Assembly: GCF_000212695.1 (NCBI RefSeq)
Contig: NC_015514.1
Coordinates: forward strand, 4,154,001 to 4,218,000
DNA: 64,000 nucleotides
Source of the DNA: Cellulomonas fimi ATCC 484
GTDB lineage: Bacteria > Actinomycetota > Actinomycetes > Actinomycetales > Cellulomonadaceae
Direction of reading: 5' to 3'
Positions within the stretch are counted from its first letter, which is position 1; every line of letters starts with the position of its first letter. The notes beneath the pieces are model-generated. The model did not search any database. It was not told the DNA's origin and saw nothing but the letters and a program-made list of their open reading frames with translations. The position numbers were made by a program, and so were the translations under genes. Shown piece after piece: positions 9,047 to 20,787 of this stretch.

Positions 9047-11364
9047 CCACCACCCCCACGTTCCCCGCCGGCTCGGTCCTGGGCTACCCCCGGATCGGCC
9101 CCCGCCGTGAGCTCAAGAAGGCCATCGAGGCGTTCTGGGCCGGGCGGTCCTCCGCCGACGAGGTCGAGGCCGTCGCCGCCGACCTGCGCCGCCGCACCCG
9201 CACGCGCCTGGCCGAGCTGGGCCTGCGCACGGACGTGCCGGCGATCCCGAGCGCGTTCTCGTTCTACGACCACGTGCTCGACGCCGCGACGGTGCTCGGC
9301 GCCGTGCCGGCGCGGTTCGCTGACCTCGTCGACGCCGAGGGTCGCCTCGACCTCGCGGGCTACTCGACGGTCGCGCGCGGCCGCGGCGACGACCTGCCGC
9401 TCGAGATGACCAAGTGGTTCGACTCGAACTACCACTACCTGGTCCCCGAGATCGGCCCGGACACCGAGTTCCGCTACGCGAGCGACCGCCCGGTGCGCGA
9501 GTTCGCGGAGGCGCTGGCCGAGGGCGTCCTGACGCGGCCGGTCGTCGTCGGCCCGGTGACGTTCCTCGCGCTCGCCAAGGCCGCCGAGGGCGCGCCCGAG
9601 GGCTTCGCGCCGATCGACCGGCTCGCGGACGTCCTGCCGGTGTACGCGGCCCTGCTGCGCGACCTGGCCGCCGCGGGTGCCACGTGGGTGCAGCTCGACG
9701 AGCCCGCGCTCGTGTCCGACTCGGTGGACGTGCCCGTCGAGCGCCTGCTCGCGTCGGTGACCGAGGCCTACGGCGCGCTCACCGCCGTCGAGGGCCGCCC
9801 GGCGCTGTTCGTCGCCGCGCCCTACGGCGACCTGCGCGACGCGCTCGGCGTGCTCGCCGCGACCGACGTCGAGGCCATCGGCGTCGACCTGGTGCGCGGC
9901 CCGGCGCCGACGCAGGCGGTCCCGGGCCTGGAGACCAAGACGCTGGTCGCGGGCGTGGTCGACGGCCACAACATCTGGCGCGCGGACCTCGACGCCAAGC
10001 TGCAGGTGCTCGAGCGGCTCGAGAACCTCGGCGCGGGGGCTGTCACGGTCGGCACGTCGACGTCGCTGTTCCACGTCCCGCACGACGTCGAGGACGAGCC
10101 GACGCTCGACCCGACCCTGAAGTCCTGGCTCGCGTTCGCCGACCAGAAGGTCGTCGAGGTCGTCACCCTCGCGGAGGGCCTGACGGAGGGCCGCGAGGCG
10201 ATCCACGAGCAGCTGCTCGCCGCCTCGGACGCGCTCGCGTCGCGCACGAGCGCGCCGGGCGTCGTCCGCCCCGAGGTCCGCGAGCGCGTCGCGGCGCTCG
10301 GCGAGGACGCGTTCAGCCGCGGCGACTTCGCGGCGCGCAAGGCGGCGCAGGCGGCCCGCTTCGACCTGCCGCCGCTGCCGACGACGACCATCGGCTCGTT
10401 CCCGCAGACGCCCGAGATCCGCAAGGCGCGCGCGGCGTTCGGCAAGGGTGAGCTCACGGCCGAGCAGTACGAGGACGAGATGAAGGCGGAGATCCGCCGC
10501 GTCGTCGAGCTGCAGGAGCAGATCGGCCTCGACGTCCTCGTGCACGGCGAGCCCGAGCGCAACGACATGGTCCAGTACTTCGCGGAGAACCTCGACGGGT
10601 TCGCCGTGACCACGAACGGCTGGGTCCAGTCCTACGGCTCGCGCTGCACGCGTCCGTCGATCCTGTGGGGCGACGTGTCCCGTCCTGCCCCGATCACGGT
10701 GGCCTGGACGTCGTACACGCAGTCGCTCACCCCGAAGCCGGTCAAGGGCATGCTCACCGGGCCGGTGACGATCCTCGCGTGGTCGTTCGTCCGCGACGAC
10801 CAGCCGCTGGGCGACACCGCGAACCAGGTCGCCCTCGCGCTGCGCGACGAGATCACGGACCTCGAGGCCGCCGGCATCGGCATCATCCAGGTCGACGAGC
10901 CGGCGCTGCGCGAGCTCCTGCCGCTGCGCGAGGAGGACCACGCGGCCTACCTCGACTGGTCGGTCCGCTCGTTCCGCCTGTCGACGGCCGGCGTGCGCGA
11001 GGACACCCAGATCCACACCCACCTGTGCTACTCGGAGTTCGGCGAGATCATCGGCGCGATCGACGGCCTGGACGCCGACGTGACGAGCATCGAGGCGGCG
11101 CGCTCGAAGATGGAGATCCTCGGTGACATCGCCGGCGCGGGCTACCCGCGTGCGGTGGGTCCGGGCGTCTACGACATCCACTCTCCCCGCGTCCCGTCGG
11201 AGGGCGAGGTCGAGGAGCTCCTCACCGAGGCGGTCCGGTCGATCGCGCTCGACCAGCTCTGGGTGAACCCGGACTGCGGCCTCAAGACGCGCCGCTACGA
11301 GGAGGTCACGCCGTCGCTGGCGCACATCATCGAGGCGACGCGGGCGGTCCGCGCGACGCTCTGA
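9043..11364 (+). CDS. metE: cobalamin-independent methionine synthase
   Basis: MetE transfers a methyl group from 5-methyltetrahydrofolate polyglutamate to homocysteine. The 773-residue length is normal. The N-terminal barrel starts with [20 protein letters not shown]; the C-terminal catalytic barrel has [10 protein letters not shown] and [17 protein letters not shown]. The zinc site is seen in HTHLCYSEF near residue 660 and NPDCGLKTR near residue 744. ATG 9043 overlaps the metF stop (ATGA) and has GAGGGA upstream. Control by SAM through the shared leader replaces the cobalamin riboswitch often found before metE in this phylum. A strong hairpin ends the operon. Confidence 0.97.
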   Translation: MTTTPTFPAGSVLGYPRIGPRRELKKAIEAFWAGRSSADEVEAVAADLRRRTRTRLAELGLRTDVPAIPSAFSFYDHVLDAATVLGAVPARFADLVDAEGRLDLAGYSTVARGRGDDLPLEMTKWFDSNYHYLVPEIGPDTEFRYASDRPVREFAEALAEGVLTRPVVVGPVTFLALAKAAEGAPEGFAPIDRLADVLPVYAALLRDLAAAGATWVQLDEPALVSDSVDVPVERLLASVTEAYGALTAVEGRPALFVAAPYGDLRDALGVLAATDVEAIGVDLVRGPAPTQAVPGLETKTLVAGVVDGHNIWRADLDAKLQVLERLENLGAGAVTVGTSTSLFHVPHDVEDEPTLDPTLKSWLAFADQKVVEVVTLAEGLTEGREAIHEQLLAASDALASRTSAPGVVRPEVRERVAALGEDAFSRGDFAARKAAQAARFDLPPLPTTTIGSFPQTPEIRKARAAFGKGELTAEQYEDEMKAEIRRVVELQEQIGLDVLVHGEPERNDMVQYFAENLDGFAVTTNGWVQSYGSRCTRPSILWGDVSRPAPITVAWTSYTQSLTPKPVKGMLTGPVTILAWSFVRDDQPLGDTANQVALALRDEITDLEAAGIGIIQVDEPALRELLPLREEDHAAYLDWSVRSFRLSTAGVREDTQIHTHLCYSEFGEIIGAIDGLDADVTSIEAARSKMEILGDIAGAGYPRAVGPGVYDIHSPRVPSEGEVEELLTEAVRSIALDQLWVNPDCGLKTRRYEEVTPSLAHIIEATRAVRATL

Positions 11365-11378
11365 GGCACGACAGCCGC

Positions 11379-11409
11379 GAGGGCCGGGTCCAGCACGGAC
11401 CCGGCCCTC
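11379..11409. terminator. strong hairpin terminator after metE
   Basis: A perfect 13-bp stem (11379-11391 with 11397-11409) closes a five-base loop just after the metE stop. There is no T-run, as is common in high-GC actinobacteria. Confidence 0.8.
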
Positions 11410-11455
11410 CGTCGTCCCCGGGGACGGCGAGGGACCGCGGGGCTAGGGTCGCCGC

Positions 11456-12640
11456 GTGGAAGCGCGCACCGAGACCACGATCTTCGACGCCGTCCCGCTC
11501 GACGCGCTGCGGCGCCGCACGAGCCAGAAGTGGCGCCGCTACCCGCCGGACGTGCTGCCGATGTACGTGGCGGAGATGGACGTGCTGCAGCCGGAGGCGG
11601 TCGTGCGCGCCGTGTCCGACGCGCTGCGGGCGGGCGACACGGGCTACGTGTTCGGGCCGGGCTACGCGCAGGCCCTCGCCGGGTTCGCCGCCGACCGGTA
11701 CGGGTGGGACGTGCCCGTCGCGGACTGCCGGCTGGTGCCCGACGTCATGCTCGGGGTCGTCGAGGTGCTGCGCCTCGTCACCGGCCCGGGCGACGCCGTC
11801 GTCGTCAACCCGCCCGTCTACCCGCCGTTCGTGCAGTTCGTCGAGCACGCGGACCGCCGGCCGCTGGCCGCGCCGCTCGGGCCGGACGGCCGGCTGGACG
11901 TCGACGCGCTCGACGCGGCGTTCGCGGCGGCGACGTCGGGCGGCCGCCGCGCCGCGTACCTGCTGTGCCACCCGCACAACCCGACGGGCACCCTGCACAC
12001 CGCGGCGGAGCTGGCGGCGGTCGGCGAGCTCGCGGGGCGCCACGGGGTGCGCGTCGTCGCGGACGAGATCCACGCACCGCTGGTCACGGGCACCGACGAC
12101 ACCGGGGCTCCCCTGCCGTTCGTCCCCACGACGACCGTGATCCCGTCCGCGATCGCGCTGCACTCGGCGTCGAAAGCGTTCCACCTCGCGGCGCTCAAGG
12201 CCGCGGTGGCGGTCCCCGGCCCTGAGGCACGCGCCGACCTGGCCCGTCTGCCGGAGATCGTCCTGCACGGTGTCAGCCACCTCGGCGCCGTGGCCCACGC
12301 GACGGCCCTGCGGGAGTGCGGCGACTGGCTCGACGCCGTGCTCGACGGCCTGCGGCACAACCAGCGGCTCCTGGCCGACCTGCTGACCGCGCACCTGCCC
12401 GAGGCGCGCTGGTCCCCGCCCGACGCCACGTACTTCGCCTGGATCGACCTGCGTGACCTGCCCGCGGTCCGCGCCGGCGCCGACCCGGCCCGGCTGCTGC
12501 TGGACGTCGGTCGGGTCGCGGTGAACCCGGGCCCGACGTTCGGCGCGCACGAGGGCGCCGGTTTCGTCCGTCTCAACCTCGCGGCGTCGACCGCCACGCT
12601 CACGGACGGCGTCCGTCGAGCGGCCGCGGCGCTGCGCTGA
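11456..12640 (+). CDS. MalY/PatB-type PLP-dependent C-S lyase or aminotransferase
   Basis: This 394-residue fold-type I PLP enzyme begins with the MalY/PatB signature RRTSQKWRRYPPDVLPMYVAEMD. It carries PHNPTG, VADEIHAPL and the PLP-lysine motif HSASKAFHLAALK. Family members cleave cystathionine or cysteine S-conjugates (beta-lyase); some act as aminotransferases. The position after metF-metE suggests methionine or cysteine metabolism, but it has its own promoter: TAGGGT at 11444-11449 lies six bases before GTG 11456, fitting a leaderless transcript. The substrate cannot be fixed from sequence. Confidence 0.88.
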   Translation: MEARTETTIFDAVPLDALRRRTSQKWRRYPPDVLPMYVAEMDVLQPEAVVRAVSDALRAGDTGYVFGPGYAQALAGFAADRYGWDVPVADCRLVPDVMLGVVEVLRLVTGPGDAVVVNPPVYPPFVQFVEHADRRPLAAPLGPDGRLDVDALDAAFAAATSGGRRAAYLLCHPHNPTGTLHTAAELAAVGELAGRHGVRVVADEIHAPLVTGTDDTGAPLPFVPTTTVIPSAIALHSASKAFHLAALKAAVAVPGPEARADLARLPEIVLHGVSHLGAVAHATALRECGDWLDAVLDGLRHNQRLLADLLTAHLPEARWSPPDATYFAWIDLRDLPAVRAGADPARLLLDVGRVAVNPGPTFGAHEGAGFVRLNLAASTATLTDGVRRAAAALR

Positions 12641-12727
12641 CCGCATCGCGCGACACGCCCCGCGTCGCGCGTTCGGGTGACGTCGGGACGTCCGGTCGGC
12701 GTTGCTCCGAACGGTGGATCCTTGCGG

Positions 12728-12741
12728 GGGTCCTAGGTCCC
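12728..12741. promoter_or_regulatory. DosR/DevR-like box A
   Basis: GGGTCCTAGGTCCC is a near-perfect palindrome that fits the DosR/DevR consensus (GGGNC-N4-GNCCC). It is 183 bases upstream of the small zinc-protein gene and 22 bases before a CebR-type palindrome. Confidence 0.55.
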
Positions 12742-12762
12742 AGACCGACGCAAGCCGGGCAT

Positions 12763-12774
12763 GGGAGCGCTCCC
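12763..12774. promoter_or_regulatory. CebR/CelR-type operator
   Basis: GGGAGCGCTCCC is a perfect 12-bp palindrome. With flanking bases (TGGGAGCGCTCCCT) it matches 13 of 14 positions of the LacI-family CebR/CelR box known from cellulose and cello-oligosaccharide genes of Streptomyces and related genera. Confidence 0.65.
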
Positions 12775-12923
12775 TACCGCCTGGTAGGCGTCGTTGCAGG
12801 TCACGGTCCGGAGACGGCGCTCAAGGGCCGTCGGCAGGTGCCGATCCCTTCCTCACAGAGCTCGTGCCGCCCCGTGCGCGGGGTCAGGACGGGCGGGACG
12901 GCGAGCCCGGCGAGGAGGCGGAC

Positions 12924-13067
12924 ATGAAGAGGTGCGACGAGTGCAGCGCTCCCGTGAGCGAGTGCGGGCACTGCGAGGGCCAGGGTCGGCGCCGCTGGAA
13001 GGGCGAGTGCACGTACTGCCGCGGCACGGGCATGGCGTGCTCCGGCAACGCCAACCACCGCTGGTGA
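12924..13067 (+). CDS. small DnaJ-type zinc-finger protein (47 aa)
   Basis: ATG 12924 follows GAGGAGG by seven bases. The 47-residue product has CDEC followed by two exact CxxCxGxG motifs, CGHCEGQG and CTYCRGTG, the zinc-binding repeat of the DnaJ cysteine-rich domain, and nothing else of DnaJ. A last Cys and His (MACSGNANH) may complete the metal sites. It probably binds one or two zinc ions; function is unknown. The upstream gap holds a DosR-like box and a CebR-like box, suggesting redox and sugar control. A longer frame exists upstream but lacks a ribosome-binding site. Confidence 0.7.
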   Translation: MKRCDECSAPVSECGHCEGQGRRRWKGECTYCRGTGMACSGNANHRW

Positions 13068-13088
13068 CCCGCGCGGCCCGCGACTGCT

Positions 13089-13203
13089 GAACGCGGACCA
13101 CGCCGGCTCGCCGGCGACTGCCGGACGCGGACCACGTCCGCCCGTCCGCGGGTGCTCGACGCGGACCGCGTCCGCCCGTCCGCGTGCTCGACGCGGACCA
13201 CGA
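13089..13203. repeat. imperfect ~33-bp tandem repeat, four copies
   Basis: ACGCGGACC recurs at 13091, 13125, 13159 and 13191 within longer similar units (for example GTCCGCCCGTCCGCG). The array fills the gap between two convergent genes and is non-coding as far as I can tell. Confidence 0.7.
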
Positions 13204-13233
13204 AGGCCCCCTGCCGTCCGGCGCGGGGCCTTC
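13202..13233. terminator. bidirectional hairpin between the zinc-protein and NUDIX genes
   Basis: GAAGGCCCC (13202-13210) pairs perfectly with GGGGCCTTC (13225-13233). On either strand the stem starts with GAAGG and ends with CCTTC. It lies between convergent genes. Confidence 0.75.
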
Positions 13234-13285
13234 GGGCGTGCACGCCCCGCAGCGCACGTCGCACGCGAGCCGTCAGCGCGAGCCG

Positions 13286-13714
13286 TCAGCGCGCGCCGTC
13301 GCGCAGCGAGGCGGTCAGCGCCTCGACGATCGGGACGTCCGCGTCCAGCCACGGCACGTCGTGCCACTGCCCGTCGGGCAACCAGCGGAGCTCGTCGTGC
13401 TCGACGAGCGGCTGCGGCACGCCGTCGACGATCTCGGCCCACCACAGCCGCATCACGTAGCGGTCGGTGAGCCGCCACACGCCGTCGTGCGGGCCGACGA
13501 CCTCGTCGCCCAGCGCGACGCGGACACCCAGCTCCTCGCGGAGCTCACGGTGCAGCGCGGCCTCGGGGGTCTCCCCGGCGTCGACCTTGCCGCCGGGGAA
13601 CTCCCATCGACCCGCGAGGCTCGCCGGCGTCGCACGACGAGCGGCGAGCAGCACCCGTGGGTCGTCGAGGTCGTCCACGACGGCGGCCGCGACGACGAGC
13701 ACGGGCTGTGTCAT
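13286..13714 (-). CDS. NUDIX hydrolase, MutT-like
   Basis: The product has 142 residues with a complete Nudix box, GGKVDAGETPEAALHRELRE followed by ELGV, matching GX5EX7REUXEEXGU. The motif ARRATPASLAGRWEFPGGK before it is typical of actinobacterial MutT-like (8-oxo-dGTP or related) pyrophosphohydrolases. It would clean the nucleotide pool of oxidised or damaged nucleotides in the cytoplasm. The start at 13714 has CAGACT at 13721-13726 six bases upstream, so a leaderless mRNA is likely. The exact substrate cannot be read from sequence. Confidence 0.9.
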   Translation of the reverse strand: MTQPVLVVAAAVVDDLDDPRVLLAARRATPASLAGRWEFPGGKVDAGETPEAALHRELREELGVRVALGDEVVGPHDGVWRLTDRYVMRLWWAEIVDGVPQPLVEHDELRWLPDGQWHDVPWLDADVPIVEALTASLRDGAR

Positions 13715-13805
13715 GCGGCGAGTCTGCCAGGCCCGTGTGGCGGGGGCGTGGCGACCCGGCGACGGCCCGGTCGCCCGGGCCGTCGGGAAGTCGACTGGTG
13801 TGCGC

Positions 13806-14039
13806 TCAGCGGATGCCGTGCGCGACGGCCCACGCCACCGCCTCGGCGCGCGTCGAGACGCCGATCTTGCGGTAGACGCTCCGCACCTGGGACTTGACCG
13901 TGTTGCGCGTCACGAACAGACGGGTGGCGATCTCCTCGAGCGTGACGTCCTCGGCCAGCTCGCCGAGCACCACGCGCTCGCGTCGCGTCAGCGCCTCGGT
14001 GACGGTCCCGGCCGTCTCGCGCGTCTCCAGCATGCTCAT
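13806..14039 (-). CDS. LuxR/NarL-type HTH-only DNA-binding protein
   Basis: From ATG 14039 the product is 77 residues and consists of little more than a LuxR-type helix-turn-helix: LTRRERVVLGELAE, LEEIATRLFVTRNTVKSQV and YRKIGVSTRAEAVAWA. There is no receiver domain. I chose this start because CGGAGGA lies seven bases upstream. Longer in-frame starts (14129, 14222) exist, but their extra sequence uses unusual low-GC codons and looks like leader. A DosR-like box lies at 14228-14241. The protein could be a stand-alone regulator or a competitor of a full NarL/DosR-type regulator. Confidence 0.8.
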   Translation of the reverse strand: MSMLETRETAGTVTEALTRRERVVLGELAEDVTLEEIATRLFVTRNTVKSQVRSVYRKIGVSTRAEAVAWAVAHGIR

Positions 14040-14227
14040 CGTGTCCTCCGGTTGTGCTGCTGTGGTGCCGACTTCTCCGGCTCCGCCAAAGGCGGCGTAC
14101 CGGATGAGAGGGAGCTCGGGCGGCGCCATGACGCCACTTCCACCAACTCTTTTCGCGCGGATCGCTGCTGAACCGGTCTCGCTGCCACCCACAATGAACT
14201 TCGGCATCCGATGCAGATACACCCCAT

Positions 14228-14241
14228 GGGACGTAGGTCCC
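14228..14241. promoter_or_regulatory. DosR/DevR-like box B
   Basis: GGGACGTAGGTCCC has both half-sites GGGAC and GTCCC around four bases, as in the mycobacterial DosR core. It lies in a comparatively AT-rich leader 189 bases upstream of the HTH-only LuxR gene. Confidence 0.65.
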
Positions 14242-14318
14242 TATGTTCACCCGTTCGGCCGATGGTGTGGCGTCGGGTTGGTCCGATAGGGGACGTTCGA
14301 CCGGAGGGTCCGCGGGGG

Positions 14319-14690
14319 TCAGCCCGCGGCGTGCGCCTCGTACTCCTCGGCGGTCAGCAGCGGCCCCGTCGACGCGACGTCGACCTTGAGCAGCCAGCCC
14401 CGGCCGAAGGGGTCGGAGTTCACGAGCGACGGGTCGTCGACGGCGTCCTGGTTGACCTCGACCACGGTGCCGGAGACGGGCGAGAACAGCTCGGACACGG
14501 ACTTCGTCGACTCGATCTCGCCGACCACTGCCCCGGCGGCGATCTGCTCCCCCACGGCCGGCAGCTCGAGGTAGACGATGTCGCCGAGCGCCTCGGCGGC
14601 GGTCGACGTGATCCCGACGGTCGCGGGCGAGCCGTCCTCGAGCCACTCGTGCTCGAGCGTGTAGTGCAGGTGCGCCGGCAGGGCGGTCAT
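14319..14690 (-). CDS. gcvH: glycine cleavage system H protein
   Basis: This 123-residue lipoyl carrier shuttles the aminomethyl group between P, T and L proteins. The lipoylation motif [17 protein letters not shown] is intact with its central Lys. [10 protein letters not shown] opens the family domain and GWLLKV closes it. ATG 14690 has AGGAGA six bases upstream. It follows gcvP and gcvT on the same strand after a 109-base gap, in the operon preceded by the glycine riboswitch. The dihydrolipoamide dehydrogenase (L protein) is not in this window. Confidence 0.96.
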   Translation of the reverse strand: MTALPAHLHYTLEHEWLEDGSPATVGITSTAAEALGDIVYLELPAVGEQIAAGAVVGEIESTKSVSELFSPVSGTVVEVNQDAVDDPSLVNSDPFGRGWLLKVDVASTGPLLTAEEYEAHAAG

Positions 14691-14799
14691 GTCGTCTCCT
14701 GGTCTGTGCGGGATCGGGCGGGTCGGGCGGGTGCCGCGCGGCAGGCCGTGCGGGTCGTGCGGGACGCCGGGACGGCGCCGGTCAGGTGCGCGGCCGCCG

Positions 14800-15951
14800 T
14801 CACCGAGGACGACGGTAGAAGGGCAGGGGCACGACGCGCACCGGCTCGGCCCTGCCGCGCACGTCGACCGCGAGCTCCGTGCCGGGGGCGCTCACCTCGG
14901 GGGTCACGTAGGCCATGGCGACGGGGTGGCCGAGGGTGGGCGACGGCGCACCCGACGTGACGGTCCCGACGTGCGCGGCGCCGGCCTCGGCGGACGCGAG
15001 CACCGGGTAGCCGTGCCGCGCGGCGCGACGCCCGAGCCCCTGCAGCCCGACCAGCACGCGCGCCGGCTGCGAGTCCGCGCGGCCCGCGAGCGCGTCGCGG
15101 CCGACGAACGGCAGCGGGTCCCCGTCGGCGTCGGTCTTGTCGAGCCGCACGACGCGACCCAGACCCGCGTCGTAGGGCGTCGTCGTGCTGTCGAGCTCGT
15201 TGCCGTACAGCGGCATCCCGGCCTCGAGGCGCAGGCTGTCGCGCGCGGACAGGCCCGCCGGGACGAGGCCGTGCGGTGCACCCGCGGCGAGGAGCGCGCG
15301 CCACAGCGCGGGGGCGTCGGCGGCGTCCACGAACAGCTCGAACCCGTCCTCGCCGGTGTAGCCGGTGCGGGCGACGAGCGCGCTCAGTCCGGCCACGGTC
15401 GCGGGGACCGCGGCGTAGTACTTGAGCGCACGCACCGCGTCGACGTCGGCCGGCTCGGTCGCGGAGGCGACGATCTCCTCGGCGCGCGGCCCCTGGACGG
15501 CGACGAGCGCGGTCCGCAGGGAGGCGTCGTCGAGCGCGGCGTCGAAGCCGGTGAGCCGCTCGCGCAGCGCGTCGCGGACCACGGCCACGTTCGAGGCGTT
15601 CGCGACGACGACGAACCGCTCGGGCGCCAGCCGGTACACGACGAGGTCGTCGAGGACTCCCCCGTGCTCGTCGACGATCATCGTGTACCGCGCCCGGCCC
15701 TCGGCGAGGGCGGACAGGTGGCCGACGAGGGCTGCGTCGAGCGCCGACCCCGCCTGCGGTCCGGTGACCTCGAGCTCGCCCATGTGCGACAGGTCGAACA
15801 GCCCGGCGGCGGTGCGGACCGCGGTGTGCTCGGCCAGGTCGGACGTGTAGCGCAGCGGCATCTGCCATCCGGCGAACGACGTGAGCGCGGCGCCGAGGGC
15901 GACGTGCTCGTCATGCAGCGGGGACAGGACGTCGGCGGTCGGGTCGCTCAC
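14800..15951 (-). CDS. gcvT: glycine cleavage system aminomethyltransferase (T protein)
   Basis: GcvT moves the methylene group from the H protein to tetrahydrofolate and releases ammonia. From GTG 15951 it has 383 residues. Typical motifs are [43 protein letters not shown] and [21 protein letters not shown] prefer GTG 15951 because GGAGA lies six bases upstream. GTG 16011, which overlaps the gcvP stop, is a possible alternative adding 20 Pro/Ala-rich residues. It belongs to the gcvP-gcvT-gcvH unit under glycine riboswitch control. Confidence 0.95.
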   Translation of the reverse strand: MSDPTADVLSPLHDEHVALGAALTSFAGWQMPLRYTSDLAEHTAVRTAAGLFDLSHMGELEVTGPQAGSALDAALVGHLSALAEGRARYTMIVDEHGGVLDDLVVYRLAPERFVVVANASNVAVVRDALRERLTGFDAALDDASLRTALVAVQGPRAEEIVASATEPADVDAVRALKYYAAVPATVAGLSALVARTGYTGEDGFELFVDAADAPALWRALLAAGAPHGLVPAGLSARDSLRLEAGMPLYGNELDSTTTPYDAGLGRVVRLDKTDADGDPLPFVGRDALAGRADSQPARVLVGLQGLGRRAARHGYPVLASAEAGAAHVGTVTSGAPSPTLGHPVAMAYVTPEVSAPGTELAVDVRGRAEPVRVVPLPFYRRPR

Positions 15952-16007
15952 GGGGTCTCCGTTCGTCGGGGCGGGGGCGCCGGCGGGCGCCGCGGGGTCG
16001 GGGGCGC

Positions 16008-19049
<3,042 letters not shown>

Positions 19050-19099
19050 GGGCTGCTCCGGGGGTCGTCCGGCAGGCGCGCCGGGACGGGCTGGTGGGC

Positions 19100-19330
19100 T
19101 CCCCGCTCTGTCATCCGCGCGCCGGGCGCACGACCTGAGAGTTTTGCCGGTCCGCCATGGCCGAGTGGCCCGGGGCGCGCCGACTTGCACCGTCGGTGGG
19201 CCGGCCCTCGTCGGGCGCGGCCGCTTTCCAGAGTTGCCTCGCCGTCGCGGTACAGGGGCCTGAGAGATTCCCGGGGAGGGTTGCTCCTTCGGCGTCCGGC
19301 CGTGGCCGGAGCTCTCCCGCGTCGGTTCGA
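19100..19330 (-). ncRNA. tandem glycine riboswitch upstream of gcvPTH
   Basis: Read on the minus strand, the first aptamer is canonical: GCGGGAGAGCTCC, GCCGAAGGAGCAA, GGGAATCTCTCAGGC and ACTCTGGAAAGCG. The second keeps GTGCAAGTCGG, AAAACTCTCAGG and the closing GGATGACAGAGCGGGGA but lacks a clear GCCGAAGG motif. It lies directly before gcvP. Two-aptamer glycine riboswitches usually activate gcv operons when glycine is high. Confidence 0.92.
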
Positions 19331-19445
19331 GCAGCGTGTTCAGTTGTCGCCGTGCTCCGGCCAGCCTACCCGCCGCGCGTGGCCCGGGCGGTGGTGTCCG
19401 CGGCCGGGCGGTCCTGGCGTGCGGGCGGTCCTGGCGTGCGGGCGG

Positions 19446-19754
19446 TCAGCGCCGCCCGCCGTCGTCGCGGGCACGCGCGCGGCGACGGTCGAGGCGGCGG
19501 TCGACCAGCATCCAGACGCCGGTCGCGACGAGGGCGACGACCGCGAGGACGATCGGCGTCGAGCCGCGGGCGGCCGCGCGCAGCACCGCCAGCCCGACGA
19601 CGAGGACGACGGCCGCGTTGAGCAGCAGCCGCCGCTTGCGTCGCCACGACCTGGGCGACGACGGGCGCGGCGCTCCCCCCGGTACCGCCGACGCGCCCCG
19701 GCCGCGGCGGCGCCACCACGGCTCGACCTCGCTCGTCGGGACGCGTGTGCGCAT
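19446..19754 (-). CDS. small membrane protein (102 aa)
   Basis: ATG 19754 has GGAAGAG six bases upstream. The 102-residue product has a polar Arg-rich N-terminal third (PWWRRRGRG), two adjacent hydrophobic segments (LLLNAAVVLVVGLAVLRAAA and PIVLAVVALVATGVWMLV) and a basic tail rich in Arg and Asp. This predicts a two-span inner-membrane hairpin with cytoplasmic ends. I recognise no family. It sits between the glycine riboswitch and mogA, on the strand opposite to mogA. Confidence 0.7.
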   Translation of the reverse strand: MRTRVPTSEVEPWWRRRGRGASAVPGGAPRPSSPRSWRRKRRLLLNAAVVLVVGLAVLRAAARGSTPIVLAVVALVATGVWMLVDRRLDRRRARARDDGGRR

Positions 19755-19870
19755 CGTCGCTCTTCCCCGTGGGCTGCCGGTGTCGCGCCCATGCTGGCAC
19801 GCCGTGCGCCGGGGTTTTCCACGGTGCGGGCACCGGAGGCGGTTCCGGGGTGCGTCGTTAGGCTGACGCG

Positions 19871-20368
19871 GTGACCAACGCCCGGGGTTCGCGGCACGCG
19901 GCGGTCGTCGTCGTGTCCGACCGCTCGGCGGCCGGGACGCGCGAAGACCGGTCCGGTCCGCTCGCGCGGGACCTGCTCGTCGAGGCGGGCTTCGAGGTCG
20001 ACCAGCCGGTCGTGGTGCCGGACGGGGCGCTGCCGGTGCAGCACGCGATCGACGCCGCGGCACGCTCCGGCGCGCGGCTCGTGGTGACGTCCGGCGGCAC
20101 CGGCGTGGGGCCGCGGGACCGGACTCCGGAGGGCACGCGCGCCGTGCTCGACCGCGAGCTGCCGGGTGTCGCGGAGCTCCTGCGGCGCGAGTCCGCGCGG
20201 ACCGTCCCCACCGCGGTGCTGTCGCGAGGGCTCGCAGGCGTGACGGCCGACGGGGTCGTCGTCGTCAACCTGCCGGGCTCGCCCGGCGGCGTCCGGGACA
20301 ACCTCGCGGCGCTCGTCCCGCTCCTCGGCCACCTCCTCGACCAGGTCGCGGGGGGTGACCACGGATGA
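19871..20368 (+). CDS. mogA: molybdopterin adenylyltransferase (MogA/MoaB family)
   Basis: The 165-residue protein belongs to the MogA/MoaB family, which adenylates molybdopterin before molybdenum insertion. Motifs: VVVVSDRSAAGTREDRSGP, LVVTSGGTGVGPRDRTPE and NLPGSPGGVRDN, the MPT-binding TSGGTG and the C-terminal PGSP. GTG 19871 is preceded by TAGGCT (19859-19864) six bases upstream, so the transcript is probably leaderless. Its stop overlaps moaE (ATGA at 20365-20368). It heads the plus-strand mogA-moaE-moaA unit. Confidence 0.93.
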   Translation: MTNARGSRHAAVVVVSDRSAAGTREDRSGPLARDLLVEAGFEVDQPVVVPDGALPVQHAIDAAARSGARLVVTSGGTGVGPRDRTPEGTRAVLDRELPGVAELLRRESARTVPTAVLSRGLAGVTADGVVVVNLPGSPGGVRDNLAALVPLLGHLLDQVAGGDHG

Positions 20369-20787
20369 CGGTGCTGGCGCGGATCGAGGACCGGCCGCTT
20401 GACCTGCTGTTTCACGTGGAACATGTGAGCGACGCCCGCGCCGGGGCGGTCGCGACCTTCGTCGGGCTCGTCCGGGACCACGACCCGTCGGTCGACGGGA
20501 GGGTCGTGGCGCTCGAGTACAGCGCGCACCCCGACGCGGCGGCGGTCCTCGCGCGGCTCGCCGGGCGTGCGGCGGCGGACGACGACGTGCTCGGGCTCGC
20601 GGTGAGCCACCGCGTCGGGCGGCTCGAGGTCGGCGAGGCAGCGATCGTGTGCGCCGTGGCGACCGCGCACCGCGCCGAGGCGTTTGACGTGTGCCGGGCG
20701 CTCGTCGAGACCGTCAAGGCCGAGCTGCCCGTCTGGAAGCGCGAGATCCTCGCGGACGGCTCCCACGTGTGGGTGGGGATGTCATGA
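20365..20787 (+). CDS. moaE: molybdopterin synthase catalytic subunit
   Basis: The 140-residue MoaE transfers sulfur from MoaD thiocarboxylate to precursor Z. Motifs include GAVATFVGLVRDHD, LEYSAHPDA, VSHRVGRLEVGE and the C-terminal VKAELPVWKREILADGSHVW with the catalytic Lys. The start overlaps mogA and the stop overlaps moaA, so all three are coupled. The partner moaD is in the minus-strand cluster at 24583. Codons for residues LFHVEH near the N-terminus contain a parS-like site. Confidence 0.95.
   Translation: MTVLARIEDRPLDLLFHVEHVSDARAGAVATFVGLVRDHDPSVDGRVVALEYSAHPDAAAVLARLAGRAAADDDVLGLAVSHRVGRLEVGEAAIVCAVATAHRAEAFDVCRALVETVKAELPVWKREILADGSHVWVGMS
20408..20423. promoter_or_regulatory. 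parS-like centromere site inside moaE
   Basis: TGTTTCACGTGGAACA differs by one base from the ParB-binding site TGTTTCACGTGAAACA. It is wholly within the moaE coding frame. I saw no second copy in the window. Confidence 0.65.

Noticed and set aside
14040..14222. N-terminal extension of the LuxR protein (starts 14129 or 14222)
   Set aside because: The extra codons are unusually AT-rich (ATT, AAA, AGA, TTT) and a good ribosome-binding site lies only before 14039.
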